Shown piece after piece: positions 23,317 to 34,600 of a stretch of DNA of 64,000 bases. The notes under the pieces were generated by a model. That model worked only from the letters and a program-made list of their open reading frames with translations. It was not told the DNA's origin and did no database searches. A program made the translations under genes and the position numbers. How positions within the stretch are numbered: position 1 is the stretch's first letter; the number at the start of each line of letters is the position of its first letter. The DNA comes from Apoderus coryli (lineage: Eukaryota; Arthropoda; Insecta; Coleoptera; Attelabidae), in assembly GCA_911728435.2 (NCBI GenBank), contig OU452216.1, forward strand, positions 2,356,842 through 2,420,841. Reading direction: 5' to 3'.

Positions 23317-26301
23317 TTATATTTCCGAAACATGTTTCTGATGTGTTGGTAATGTGATACCAATAAATGAATTTTGTGCAGATGACGTTGTAGTTTGTGG
23401 TAACGTAGTGCATTCCATTGTGAAAATGGACTATTTTTCAATATTAATAAGGTAGTATTACTCTGATGACATTTGTATTTCTTTTGATTGTAATTTTAAT
23501 ATTTTATTGTATAATAAATGTTTTTTCAACATAAATAATTTTGCAGATAATTTTTGTGTTTTTGTAGTTGATATATTAGATATTATGTAAATTTTGTAGG
23601 TATTAGAAATATGAAAAATATTTACCAACTCTTCGTCGGCCCTTCTCGGCGCATTCTGAAAAAAAAAATATATAAATAAATTTATTTATGTATGCTATGC
23701 GAGTTGTTATATTGACATAATATATAAATAAATTTTAGTTTTTGTACATTATTAATACAATGATGGGCTACTTAAAAAGAAGTAATTTTAAAATATTGTT
23801 AATTTATAATTTTAAAATATTTAAATTAATGTCATTTGATGTAAGTGGAAAATGGGAGATAGTGGTGGATTGTTGCTAAGTAATTGAAAACTAATTAAAA
23901 TTTATTAATATTATAAGTTAATATAAACTTACTTCTCTGTATTGTTGATGTTGATTGTACTGGAAATAAAAAGTATAAATTAGGATATGTTGGAAGTAAA
24001 TTTAATGACATATAATATAGGCAATGATATAGGTAAAATATAAGTATTTTTTATTCACTTACAGGATTATGTCGGCGCCGGCGACGGTGGTTATTACGGT
24101 TATTATTTCTGGTGTTGTTCTAAAATGTACAATTTATTAAGTAATTTGAAAGGTAGAATTAGCTTTAAAATAGGTTTAAAGCAAATTTTGATTGTGTAGG
24201 TTTTTATATAGGTACTGACGAGTTTAATTTCTTTGTGTGTGTTTCAGTGTAATTGTATTGAATTATAATAGGACATTGTTAATTTAAAGAAATTATTATA
24301 TTATCGGGGAGATCAATAATTAATGTTTCTTGCTGTCACAAAAATATTTATATCTAATTGTACTGACGGATAGATTTTTGTTGTGATTGAAAATATAATA
24401 TTAAAAAATAATATAAAGTAATACATATTTAGTAATTACAGTCACATTAATGTTAAGTCAGTCATCTTACTGATTATTTTCGAAGCTAATTTATTTTTCT
24501 CAATGTATGTAAAACATGGTTTTTGATTACCTCATTTTATAGTAAGATTTAGTAGGCTAAGATGTTGTTAATGTATATTTTTTAAGAATGATATAGGTAT
24601 TTCTTTTTTCTTATGAGTATTGAATGATTCTTATTAAGTATCGTGGTGTGTGGTGGTGTTTATAGTAATAATCATATTTTTTAAATGTGCTCTGTTAATG
24701 GTATGTAATACTGTTGGGCAATAAAGCAATTATTATTATTATTATTAAATAGAAATTAACTCACATTTTCTGGGCGTTCCGTGGTGGTAGGCTGAAATGA
24801 AGTTGATTTAATTATTAGTAACAAAAGTAATACATATTTAGTAATTGTAGTATATATTAAATATAAAGTAACTCACATTAGATTCTCGTTTTTTGGGAAC
24901 AGGGATATGCTGAAATGGAGTTGATTTAATTATTAGTAACAAAAGTAATACATATTTAGTAATTGTAGTATATATTAAATATAAAGTAACTCACATTAGA
25001 TTCTCGTTCTTTGGGAACAGGGATATGCTGAAATGGAGTTGATTTAATTATTAGTAACAAAAGTAATACATATTTAGTAATTATAGTATATATTAAATAT
25101 AAAGTAACTCACATTAGTTTTTCGTTCTTTGGGAACAGGGATAGGCTGAAATGGAGTTGATTTAATTATTAGTAACAAAAGCAATACATATTTAGTAATT
25201 ACAGTATATTAAATATAAAGTAACTCACATTTTCTTCTAAATTTATGGCATCAAGTATTGGCTGAAATGGAGTAGATTTAATTATTAGTAATACATATTT
25301 AGTAATTGCAGTATATGTGGTGGAAGTTAGCATCAAACGCAGATTCAAGATTCACGTTTTTACAGTCAATCAGATAAGTAAGGAATATGTTAAAATAAAT
25401 GTATTAAATATTAATATCTCACACATCAGTTCAGACTAAGTTTTTATTTTTCAACTATTAAGTTTGTTTTTAATCAAAATTTGTCAAAATCAAGCAAAAT
25501 TGGACAAATAAAGAAACATTGCATTCATTTTATCGCAAAAGGATAATTATATTATTTTTAAACTAACAAATAATTTCTACCAAACCAACCTTTGTCCCAC
25601 TTTTATATTTTAAGAGTAAATGTATATTCAAAGAGCAAATATGTGGTTAAAATTAATTTCCAAATTCTCTCTTGTGGCGGCCTGTAAGTGATAGTGAGCA
25701 TATACTTTACATTGTCTATGTTGTTATCTAACGTATTCTGAAAATCTGACATGGTAGGTTCTATAGTTTCGTAGTGCTTAATTTTTCATCAACAGAAGGA
25801 TTTTGGCTGTTATCTTAGTACGCCCCTGCGACGGTTTGTCCTTTTGTGTTATCTTTGAATTTGGAAATTTACTTTTAACCACATATTTCCTGTTTTGTTT
25901 GAATTTAAATATATTTATGCAATATAGAAGTGGGACAAAGTTTGTTTTGATAAAAATAATTTTTTTAAATAAAGAAGTGTTATGAAAAGTATAATATAAA
26001 GCACAAAGTAATTCACAGTTAAATGAAAACCCTATAAAAATGTAAGTAGTTTTAGAGATATTTATCCTTATTATATATATTAAATAATATGTTACTTGTA
26101 TGGTACATTTGAATACTTTGGTGGCGTCTATTTTTTTTTTTGTGAAAATCAAATGTTAAAATATTATGATACATTTAGTTAAAATACTCACTTCTATAGC
26201 TTTATCGCCTTCCATTATTCGTATTATTAATCTAAAAGAATAACTACTGTAAAAAAAATTATTCTAGTTAATTGAAAATGTACTTACAGTTTTTTTGGCA
26301 T
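23317..26301 (-). CDS. Predicted microexon gene, 12 exons, ~155 residues
   Basis: Exons in transcript order are 26301-26288, 26231-26192, 25737-25711, 25261-25229, 25145-25113, 25027-24995, 24909-24877, 24791-24765, 24119-24063, 23959-23933, 23655-23626 and 23430-23317. Every intron is GT-AG, most with good donors (GTGAGT, GTAAGT) and acceptors (CATTTCAG, TTTTTTCAG). Exons 3-11 are 27-57 nt, all phase 0 and multiples of three, and the whole frame is open. The peptide is polar: a proline/lysine repeat section encoded by exons 4-7, a basic arginine/asparagine exon (24063-24119), then a Ser/Thr-rich end. No cysteine motif or known domain is seen. The 5' end is uncertain, since other donors lie at 26335-26490. 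The last acceptor is weak; reading through exon 11 instead stays open to a TAA at 23458-23460. Microexon-rich secreted genes are known in aphids, but assignment to any such family is not supported. Confidence 0.6.
24721..24748. repeat. ATT microsatellite
   Basis: Six consecutive ATT units follow an AATAAAGCAATT stretch inside the intron between the exons at 24765-24791 and 24063-24119 of the microexon gene. Confidence 0.9.
24793..25320 (-). repeat. Tandem exon-intron duplication, ~118-bp units
   Basis: Four and a half units of 116-118 bp, each made of one 33-nt exon plus its intron. Exon starts are spaced 118, 118 and 116 bp. Two exons encode almost the same 11 residues (HIPVPKERESN and a Lys variant), the next PIPVPKERKTN, and the outermost PILDAINLEEN is diverged. 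The intron part (ACATATTTAGTAATT) also occurs alone near 24425. Confidence 0.88.
25588..25940. repeat. Inverted repeat flanking microexon 3
   Basis: Arms of about 85 bp at 25588-25675 and 25855-25940 are imperfect reverse complements; both include the segment reading AACCACATATTT on one strand, and TTTGTCCCAC or its complement. The 27-nt exon at 25711-25737 lies between them. This may be a decayed foldback transposon that inserted in an intron. Confidence 0.65.
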
Positions 26302-28308
26302 ATATTTTTAATGTGTATAAGTGAAATATTTACCTTGGTTACTTACCAAAAACAGAAAGGCATCAAGGTATCTTGAATATTTATTAAAAAAGAGAGTTAT
26401 TGTGATTGGTTATTGTAATATACTTACAAAATATCGTATTGGTTAATTACCTCACTAAAATTTTGTTGTATTATAATAATTTACCTCTTCGGGTTATTTT
26501 ATTTTTTTTTAATGAGTATTTAAGAAGTTTCAACAGTAGTTTTGTTTATGTATATTAACATAATCGTTACGTTGTTAATGGTCTTTACCAATGGGTATTT
26601 AGCTAGTTTCACGTGTAGTATATTTGTCTGGACGCCAATTAAAGGGCTGCTGCCCATATCCATAGTGTAGTCTTCGTGTTTGATTTTTTATAGTTAACTT
26701 GGCGAGTATGATTACGAGTATATCCAATGTGAATGATTATTAAGGTTATGCTTATTTGTTTTTTACTAATTAGATTCTTCTTCTTTTTTTCAAGTTAGGT
26801 TGCCTCTTGCGATTTAATAGCAAACAGTCAGTGTTTTATCAATTAGATTAGGGTGACATTTAATATTATTATTTTTCACTCATGTAATTTGCATTTTTCT
26901 ATTAAATGGAATGTAAAACTGTCAAATTCATCATTGAATATACTATACTTATTCTTCTCAGTTAATTCTTGATTAATATTTTAAAAGTATTATCTTTTTA
27001 TAAAGACAATGACAGAAGTGTATATAACGGAAGTTATGCAATATCTTTAAACAGCGAATTAATGGTTGTCTATATATGTAATTTATATTAGTAAGTTTCA
27101 CTGAGTTGTAGATTTTTTCTCATAAATTTTTTTGACAGTTGAGAAATAAATTTGAAAACGATTCATCGTCGAAGATAATTTTGAAATATGTTGGTTTTGC
27201 TTTTAATAGAAAATGCAAGTGAGGTGAGTGGTAGGTAATTATGTTCGAACAGCTCAGCTGAAATTTGAGTTAGGAAACGATAATGTTTTAGTTACTCATT
27301 GTTTTATAAAGCTAATGATTACACTAATTATATCGATTTTTTATTCATTTTTTTAAATATTCAATTTTAGTTAATATTAAAAGCAAATAGTTATTGTATA
27401 TGATTTGTGATGATTAAAACAGCATTGGTAGATAGATCTTATTTGTTATAGTGATATTTTTAATATGTTGAAATTAGTATTAATATAGTATACAGGGTTT
27501 TTGAACATAATGTCAAAATTATAAATACTTTTCATTTTCATATGATTTAATTGATGTAGTTTATTTAAATTAAAAAATAATTTCAATGGTATATTTATTT
27601 GGAATAAATCAAATATTGATATTTGTTAACATTTGTTTTATTATCAATGTAGGTACAATAACACTATCAATTTTTTTTAAATTTTAATTATGAAATATAT
27701 ACATTATTGAAATGAATTTTTACGGAACAATGATAAATGAATATGAAATGAACTATAAATATCTATGTATATATACATGTTTTTAATGCAAAAAAGTCTT
27801 GAGATATACATCGTTAAATTAGTTATTTCAGACGGTGGATGATTTTTAATTTTAATAAAATCGATTCGTTTAGAGAAATTTCATGTTGAGTTTTTATTTG
27901 AATTTGTTTTATATTTTAAAAATTATTTGTTATATCAACATTATTTTAATTTAAAAAGTTAATTTAAAATTGGAAAATTTATTTAAAACAAATCATTAGC
28001 CTTCTGAAATAATCAATACATTATGATGATTTATATTGTACATATATGTTGAAACTAATATAATTAAGAAAAAAATTGGAAGTTAGATTATACTAAACAG
28101 AAATGGTCTCTAATAATTAAAATATAATATTCACTACCTGGATATAATACAAAACGAAATATTAATAATAGTGTTTATGTAATTAGAACAAAATATTTCA
28201 CTCAACGAATCTGTGGAAATTATTTATTTTTGCAAAGTAGTAATTTCTGGCAAAATTGGTGATCCATACATTTCTGAAAGTGTATATTAAACGTTTGCAT
28301 GAGTTTAC
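26302..28308. other. AT-rich stretch with a few splice-like sites only
   Basis: Upstream of the microexon gene. Donor-like sites on the minus strand at about 26335-26350, 26425 and 26480, plus one 27-nt candidate exon (about 26428-26454, TTTTAG before it and GTAAGT after), could belong to a 5' untranslated region. Nothing else is recognisable to 28.3 kb. Confidence 0.4.
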
Positions 28309-29159
28309 ACTGTATTCCAGATAAGAATGGAAAGCATTGGAATTTTGGAAACGGTAGGAGGTACAATATCTATTAAATTAAAGAAAAGTTGTACAATTTA
28401 AACATCTTTTAAATGCTGTTTTCGACAGTATTTGAAAAAACGATATTTTGGATTTTAGCTTTTATTTGTGACAAAATATATAAATTATGATAATCATTTT
28501 CTCATTGTTATTTTTTGAAGATAAAAAGATAGTGTTTATAAATTTTCACTATGACGTTTCGTTTTTGGAAAACCATAATCAAGTTGGTTTCTTTAAATAT
28601 GGCCTAAACTATTTTATTATTAAATTTAAATGTAATGGTTTAATTATTGAAGAAAAATGGTTTTAGTTTGACATGTAACTGACTGGACTGAATTCAAATT
28701 AGTAGGCTTTTTTTTTGTTGGTATTTAGAATTATTTAATTATTATTTGACAATTTATTTCTGTTTTAGTACAACATTTTATTCGGTTCTTTAATTTAGCT
28801 GAAATAGTTGTTCTTTTTGAAGTTATTAAAACACGCTTTACTCAGATGAATGTTGTATGCAAAATAAGTGCCAAACTATGGTGAATTTTCCTGTATAATG
28901 TGAAATAACAGCTAAAAATACTGAATTTTTTTTTTAAACTATTATATGTGATATACTACTTATTTGAAAATAACTTTAAATTTAATAATAAAAAATTCAG
29001 TGCCGTATTTAACGAAATTAACATGATGATGGTTTTTAAAAAACGAAACGTCTTACTGAAAATTTGTTAATGCTATCTTATTTTTCTAAATTAGTTGATA
29101 TTGTAATTCTTATAGTTTCAAAGATTTCAATGAGATTGTTCTCTTATTTTGGACACAGT
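28309..29159. mobile_element. MITE-like element, ACTGTGTCC-type ends
   Basis: The left end ACTGTATTCCAGATAAGAATGG and the right end CTTATTTTGGACACAGT are imperfect inverted repeats. Internally it shows matches to a shorter relative at 39628-39935 (GATGATGGTTTTT...AACGTC) and an inner inverted arrangement (CACTATGACGTTTCG near 28547 versus AAACGTCTTACTG near 29048). No transposase is seen. Confidence 0.55.
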
Positions 29160-29930
29160 ATATGTAAATATAAAATCAATGAAATAATTTTTACAATAAC
29201 AATTAGATCATTGATTTTTTTGACTGTAATTATATTAAAAATTAATGGTATACCTTTTTTGTTGTTGGAATTGGGTTAAATTTATTCGTTACCTATACAC
29301 AAATTAGGTATATAAATGGCAGCATAATCATAGAATTGTTGTGGTATTATTGTCTTAGTCATTCAATGTTTGGCATCCTAAAATTCAGAAGTATGTCAAA
29401 TTGTAAATTTTTAAAATTCAATATCGTAGAAACGGTGTGATGTTTTGAAAATTTAAATCATTGACGGTGATTGAATATTTAAAAAAAAACAATTATTTTA
29501 ACAAATTGATTGATACAGGGTAGTAATAAACTGTATGATATACTACTAAAAATAGACATAAAACAGGTTTTTCTGCAATAATAATAAGTGTTTAGAAAAA
29601 TGGGTTTATATTTGTTCTTGTAATTATTTTTTAATCATAAAATATAATTTTATGCAAAGTGAAAGGTGAAAGTAGATATTAATTTCCGGTGTAAGTGGAA
29701 GTGGCTGAAATATTATAATATCATAGAATTATACAAACTGGATTGTTTTAAGTAAACATACTAATTTTCAAAGTAATTGTATGTTTAGTTTTGCCAAAAT
29801 TTCGAATATAGCATTGATCAATACCTATGTACAATGTATTATTATACCTTATTATAAAATGTTGTTTCATTAATGTTTGTTTGGCAGCTGAAAATAATTA
29901 TATGAATAAATTTTAAGTTTTACAGAATTA
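29160..29930. other. AT-rich stretch, nothing recognised
   Basis: One 71-codon ORF at 29064-29279 begins inside the preceding element and is AT-driven. A short ACAGGGTAGTAATAAA near 29515 may be a solitary end of a TACAGGGTGTT-type element. Confidence 0.4.
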
Positions 29931-30540
29931 TTCGAGGTAATATCTTGGAATTTTAATTGTCCATACATTTTTCAATTGTGTAGCATGCACACAGAAGAAT
30001 TTTTGTATTATTTCTGTGATGATATATTGTGTTTTGTCGTGGATATCTTTTTCATTGAATATGTTTTCTGTACTGTGGGATATCTAAAAACAAATAATAA
30101 TGTGAGTATGTTGTGAAAATTGAATAAATGTATTTACTTTAGAATTTTAACGCTTAATAATAATTGGCATAGTATAATATATATACAAAATAACATGTTG
30201 TATTATCTTTATGACGACATATTTTGTATTTGGAGTCGACGACATCATCTTCATTGAATTTGCTTTGTGTGTTATGGTGTATTTCGGGAAAATTTTTTGA
30301 ATATTACTAAAAAGCAATATGTCATGAATATTTTGACAAAAAATGAAGAAATCTATTACCTTGGAATTTTAACTGTTAATTAATGTTGAAATGATGTATT
30401 ATATTATTATTATGTACTATCCTTTGGAGTCCATTTTGCGAATATGTGATTGAATCAATTGAGTGAAACTAATGAATACATTTTCTTAGAACTATACAAT
30501 ATTATTTGTATTTGAATGTGAATTTCAAGTGTTGATTATA
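29931..30540 (-). repeat. Triplicated exon-like unit
   Basis: Three diverged direct repeats are anchored by GAATTTTAA at about 29949, 30143 and 30365. On the minus strand the first two include open stretches that align with each other (pattern I-H-T---FNE-D--D), one of them preceded by TTGTTTTTAG near 30086. GTAAAT or GTAATA donors follow the conserved AAAATTC(C/T)AA in the two right-hand units; the third has lost GT. No product can be assigned. Confidence 0.45.
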
Positions 30541-30990
30541 ATTGTATTTAGAATCCTTTTTTACAGTATAATAAAATTTAAAACTAACTCAAATGTGACA
30601 GAATAATTTAATTAACAAATATTGAAAATTTAGAAGTTATGTGCAAGTTAAAAATAGTTTTACAAATATATAGATATTTTTTTATTAACTTTTTTGCATT
30701 TTAATTAATTCATTATTGAAATATAAGAACAAAATAAAAATTATAATTCTGTGGTTGGATGGCAACATTATTGAAGTGTTGAATTTTTGGTAATTTGTAG
30801 CGTCAAAACAATTATACAATAGAAATAAATATTTGAAATAATTATGCTTGGAATATAATATTGAAGTATAAAAGTACTTCCATATGGTTTTATTTTTTTG
30901 ATTTAATTTTTTTAAAACAAATAATTTTCATTGGCAATGTCATTCAACCATAGAATAATAATTTTGAATTTCATAATAATAATATAAAGT

Positions 30991-31375
30991 AATTATCTGA
31001 GGAGGATATAATGAAATAGCACAACTCGATAATGACAACATAATGTATGTTAACCAATAGAGGTCCATATTAATGATCAACTCAATATTGGTATCAAAAT
31101 GTCAATATGTCAAAAGAGGCGCTTATTGTTATTATTATTATATTTTTTGTTAATATGAGATTTTTAGAAAAACCTTAATTATTGGAAGAAAATTATCTGA
31201 GGAGAATACAAAGCAATAGCACTACTCGATAATGACAACATAATGTATGTTAACCAATAGAGGTCCATATTAATGATCCACTCAATATTGGTATCAAAAT
31301 GTCAGTATGTCAAAAGAGGCGCTTAAATTTTTTTGTTAATAAGAGATTTTAGAAATATCTCAATTATTAACAATT
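30991..31375. repeat. 200-bp tandem duplication
   Basis: 30991-31190 and 31191-31375 are direct repeats, nearly identical over the first 135 bp (ATAATGACAACATAATGTAT...AAAGAGGCGCTTA). It lies just downstream of the Helitron stop codon and may be in, or mark the edge of, the element's 3' region. No terminal CTAR with a hairpin could be identified here. Confidence 0.8.
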
Positions 31376-31655
31376 TTAAGATATTCTCAACTCAGATTTT
31401 ATTTAAAAAAAAATATATCCTCAACTCAAATTTTTAATGTTTTATTTAAATGGTCACATCAATATTAATAACCAATTGTAAACATATCAATAGACATGAT
31501 GCAAACATATTAATTTTGCTAATAAGAGACTAAAAAATCTCAATTATTAGCTAAATTTATGTAATTCTCAAGCTGAAATAATGATAAAAAGAGTATACTA
31601 AATTATCAACAGCGAGATTGCATGTTATTAATGTGATATGACTGGAAATATATAC

Positions 31656-34600
31656 TTAACGTACAATTTCCGTAAAAACAATGTTTTTAGTGTAGATCTC
31701 ATCAGAAGTAGGGCGTAATTTACCTTGTGAGCTGGTGTTCTCTACACAAACATGTACACAATCGAAACCTTTCGTACGACTGAAGGCAGTGTACATCATC
31801 CCATGGGTAAATACAGGATAAGGTAAATAAATACCTATCTTGTCAAATGTTTGACCTTGGGATTTATTAATTGTCATAGCGTATGCAACTTTAACTGGAA
31901 ATTGTCGACGTCGCAACTTGAAAGGAAGAGAGGCGACAGTCTCAGTTAAATCAATACGCGGAATTAAGACAGTATGATCAGTTAAGGTTCCTGTCATATC
32001 GATTCGTCTCGCTTCAATGCTATGTTGGTACAATCGAGTAATTAGTAACCGAGTGCCATTGCATAAACTCAGATCACAATTCATGTTGCGAAGAAGCATA
32101 ACTACAACTCCAACTTTTAAAATCAATTTATGTTCTGGCATGCCATTTGGTTGGAGTGAGTTAAGCGATTCAACAGGATAATTGGCTGCCTCAATTTCTT
32201 CATCGTTTTCATATAAAATTTTGTCCGCACTATAATAGGTAGTCGCAGGACCTTCCATATTTTGAACGATTCCAAAATTTATGGCATTGCAATGTTCGTT
32301 TAGTGGTGCTAGAATGGCACACTTAGGAACAGTTCCTGGTTGCAAATTTGGAAAACAAATTGTCAAAAGTTCCTCTTTGGAAGCCACTAAACATTGTGCT
32401 GGAACCACGAATAGACTTGGTATGGAAGGAATATTGACAGAAGGTAAAGTGTTGTTTCCCAAGTGTAGCAACCATTCGGAAAATTCTCGTTCTTCTGGAC
32501 GTGCTCGCACGTTAGTAATTAATTGCAATTTGGTAAATGCTTGCCACAGAAAGCTGTATTGCAGAGTTTCGGCAACAATCTGTGACCGATATGCATTAGG
32601 CATGACAGGTAATGTTTGACGAAAGTCACCAGAAAGTAGGATAACTTTTCCGCCGAATAATTTGTCGTTGCCGCATAGATCTTTTAAAACTCTGTTGATG
32701 AGTTCTAACGCTAATCGAGGTATCATTGACATTTCATCAAAAATGATGAGCTTGGCATTTTTGATAGAACGACCATCTTGACTATTAGCTCGCAGATCTG
32801 AGACAGACGTATCTGTAAGGGGAACTGGAAGTTTAAAGCGAGAGTGTAAAGTCCTACCTTGTTTCATTAAACTGGCGCTAATACCAGTCCAAGATACAGG
32901 TATTACGGGAAGTTCTCTACCATTCAAATACGTAATTAAAGTGTTAAAAACAAAAGTTTTTCCCGCTCCAGCGCAACCAGTGACAGCGAATAAGCGTGGT
33001 TCTACATTGTCATTTTCAACAGCAGTTATAACTCTGAAACGGAAAAAAAAGTATATGTAAAAGGTTGTTGTTGCATAACTGTTAGATGACTGAATTTAAA
33101 GTGTAATTGCAAAAGTACAGAGTAGCTATTTATCTACCAAGGGAATTATAATCTAGTATTGCTTGTGGTATATACTACCGTGCTTGTAATTTTTCTATGT
33201 TTGTAAAAATAATGTCAGAGTCAGAAATAAATAAAAATTAAAATCGCCTAAAATTGTATTTTAAAAAATTCTTGAAAACGGCTAAAGTTACTTTACTTTT
33301 GAAAATTTCATTTGAAAGGTATTTAAATTGTACAACTTTTTTTTTTAATTTAACTGACATTGTAAATTTCACCGTTTCCAAGATTCAAATGGTATATTAT
33401 TCTTATTTTGGACACAGTATATAATGCTCTTGAAGAATATCCATTGTTGTTATGGATATGTTAATGCATGTCATTTACAATACAGTATGAAGCAATAATA
33501 CAAAAGTTGAAAATAAATGAAAAAGTAATTGTAATTCGGTAGCATTCAAATATTTATAACATTCAAAAAAAAGTAAATTAAAGAAATTTACCTGTCGAAA
33601 ATGTTGCGCTGTTCTTCATTTAATTGATCTCGCATTTGAATTCCAGCGAGGAGTTCATCTTGAGGATTTATAGGCATCTCATTTAATTCCAATCTTTCTT
33701 GTGGTTCTGGAAGATTGAAATCAGACAAACGTTTGTTGTTTCTCAACATAATGCTCTGTATAAATGCAAGCGTTTGTTGTTCCGCTCTGTTGTTATTGTA
33801 ACCGCGATGAATGTAATCTTCCATCATACAGTCACGAAAAACTTCCCACAATTCCAATGGATTAGTTACTTCTCCGAAGATCAAGATGTGAGCAAAAAGT
33901 CTTCTAATAACTTTAGGTACTTGGTGCTCTCGAGCTTCTTGTAATGCTCGGTTCCATTCTTGATCATCGTCAAGAAGTAAACGTGCACGGCACGCATCCA
34001 GGAAAGTATCGTACAAAGTTTCTGCAAGTATGCATAAAAAAAGTTTAGCAGAATGAAATACTTGAAAGAAAGAATTCCTTACCATCAACAGTGCGAAGAT
34101 CTTCGTATGATGTGGCTCCTCTAACATGTAATAACAATACTCGAAGATAGTATTGTTCTGTGTTGCGAATAGACACATTGTACATTCTAGCAATCATTTT
34201 TTCAACGCCTCGTTGCCGTTGTTGCCAACGTTTTTGAGGCGTTTTCCAGACATAATGTTGGGGAATGTCTGGGTAACGGTGTTGGCGAGCGCCAACATCT
34301 TCTCGATTCAGTCTAAACCAATCTGTAAGCTGTGTTGTTTGATTTCTCTCAACAGCTTGACGTTCATTGCCCCTTTCAAAATGAACAATATTCCTGTGTG
34401 GTAAATGCACTGGAAGACGATAGACAGTATGTGTTATATCATGAATTTTAAATTGATTAATATGATATGCAGCCTCAGGTGCAGTTAGGTATCTGCCAGC
34501 TAAATATGTTTCAGTTTCGTCATAATTTAGTACGTTGCGTACTTCCAAATGAAGGAGAGCACGGTCAACGCCTTTGAAAACATATTTGTGAAGATATTTC

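Noticed and set aside
23220..23441. 73-codon minus-strand ORF in a different frame across the terminal exon
   Set aside because: Starts at TTG and is out of frame with the microexons; kept only as an alternative reading of the same DNA.
24133..24780. 26-nt candidate exon near 24530-24560 (TTAG|CCTACT...GAG|GTAATC)
   Set aside because: Its length is not a multiple of three and would break the frame between flanking phase-0 exons.
26085..26140. Possible extra microexon on the minus strand
   Set aside because: The open stretch looks coding, but the acceptor is preceded by poly-A rather than pyrimidines, the donor is weak, and 32 nt would break the phase-0 pattern.
25778..26152. 124-codon minus-strand ORF between microexons 2 and 3
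   Set aside because: AT-driven composition, and it overlaps one arm of an inverted repeat; the splice signals around it support an intron instead.
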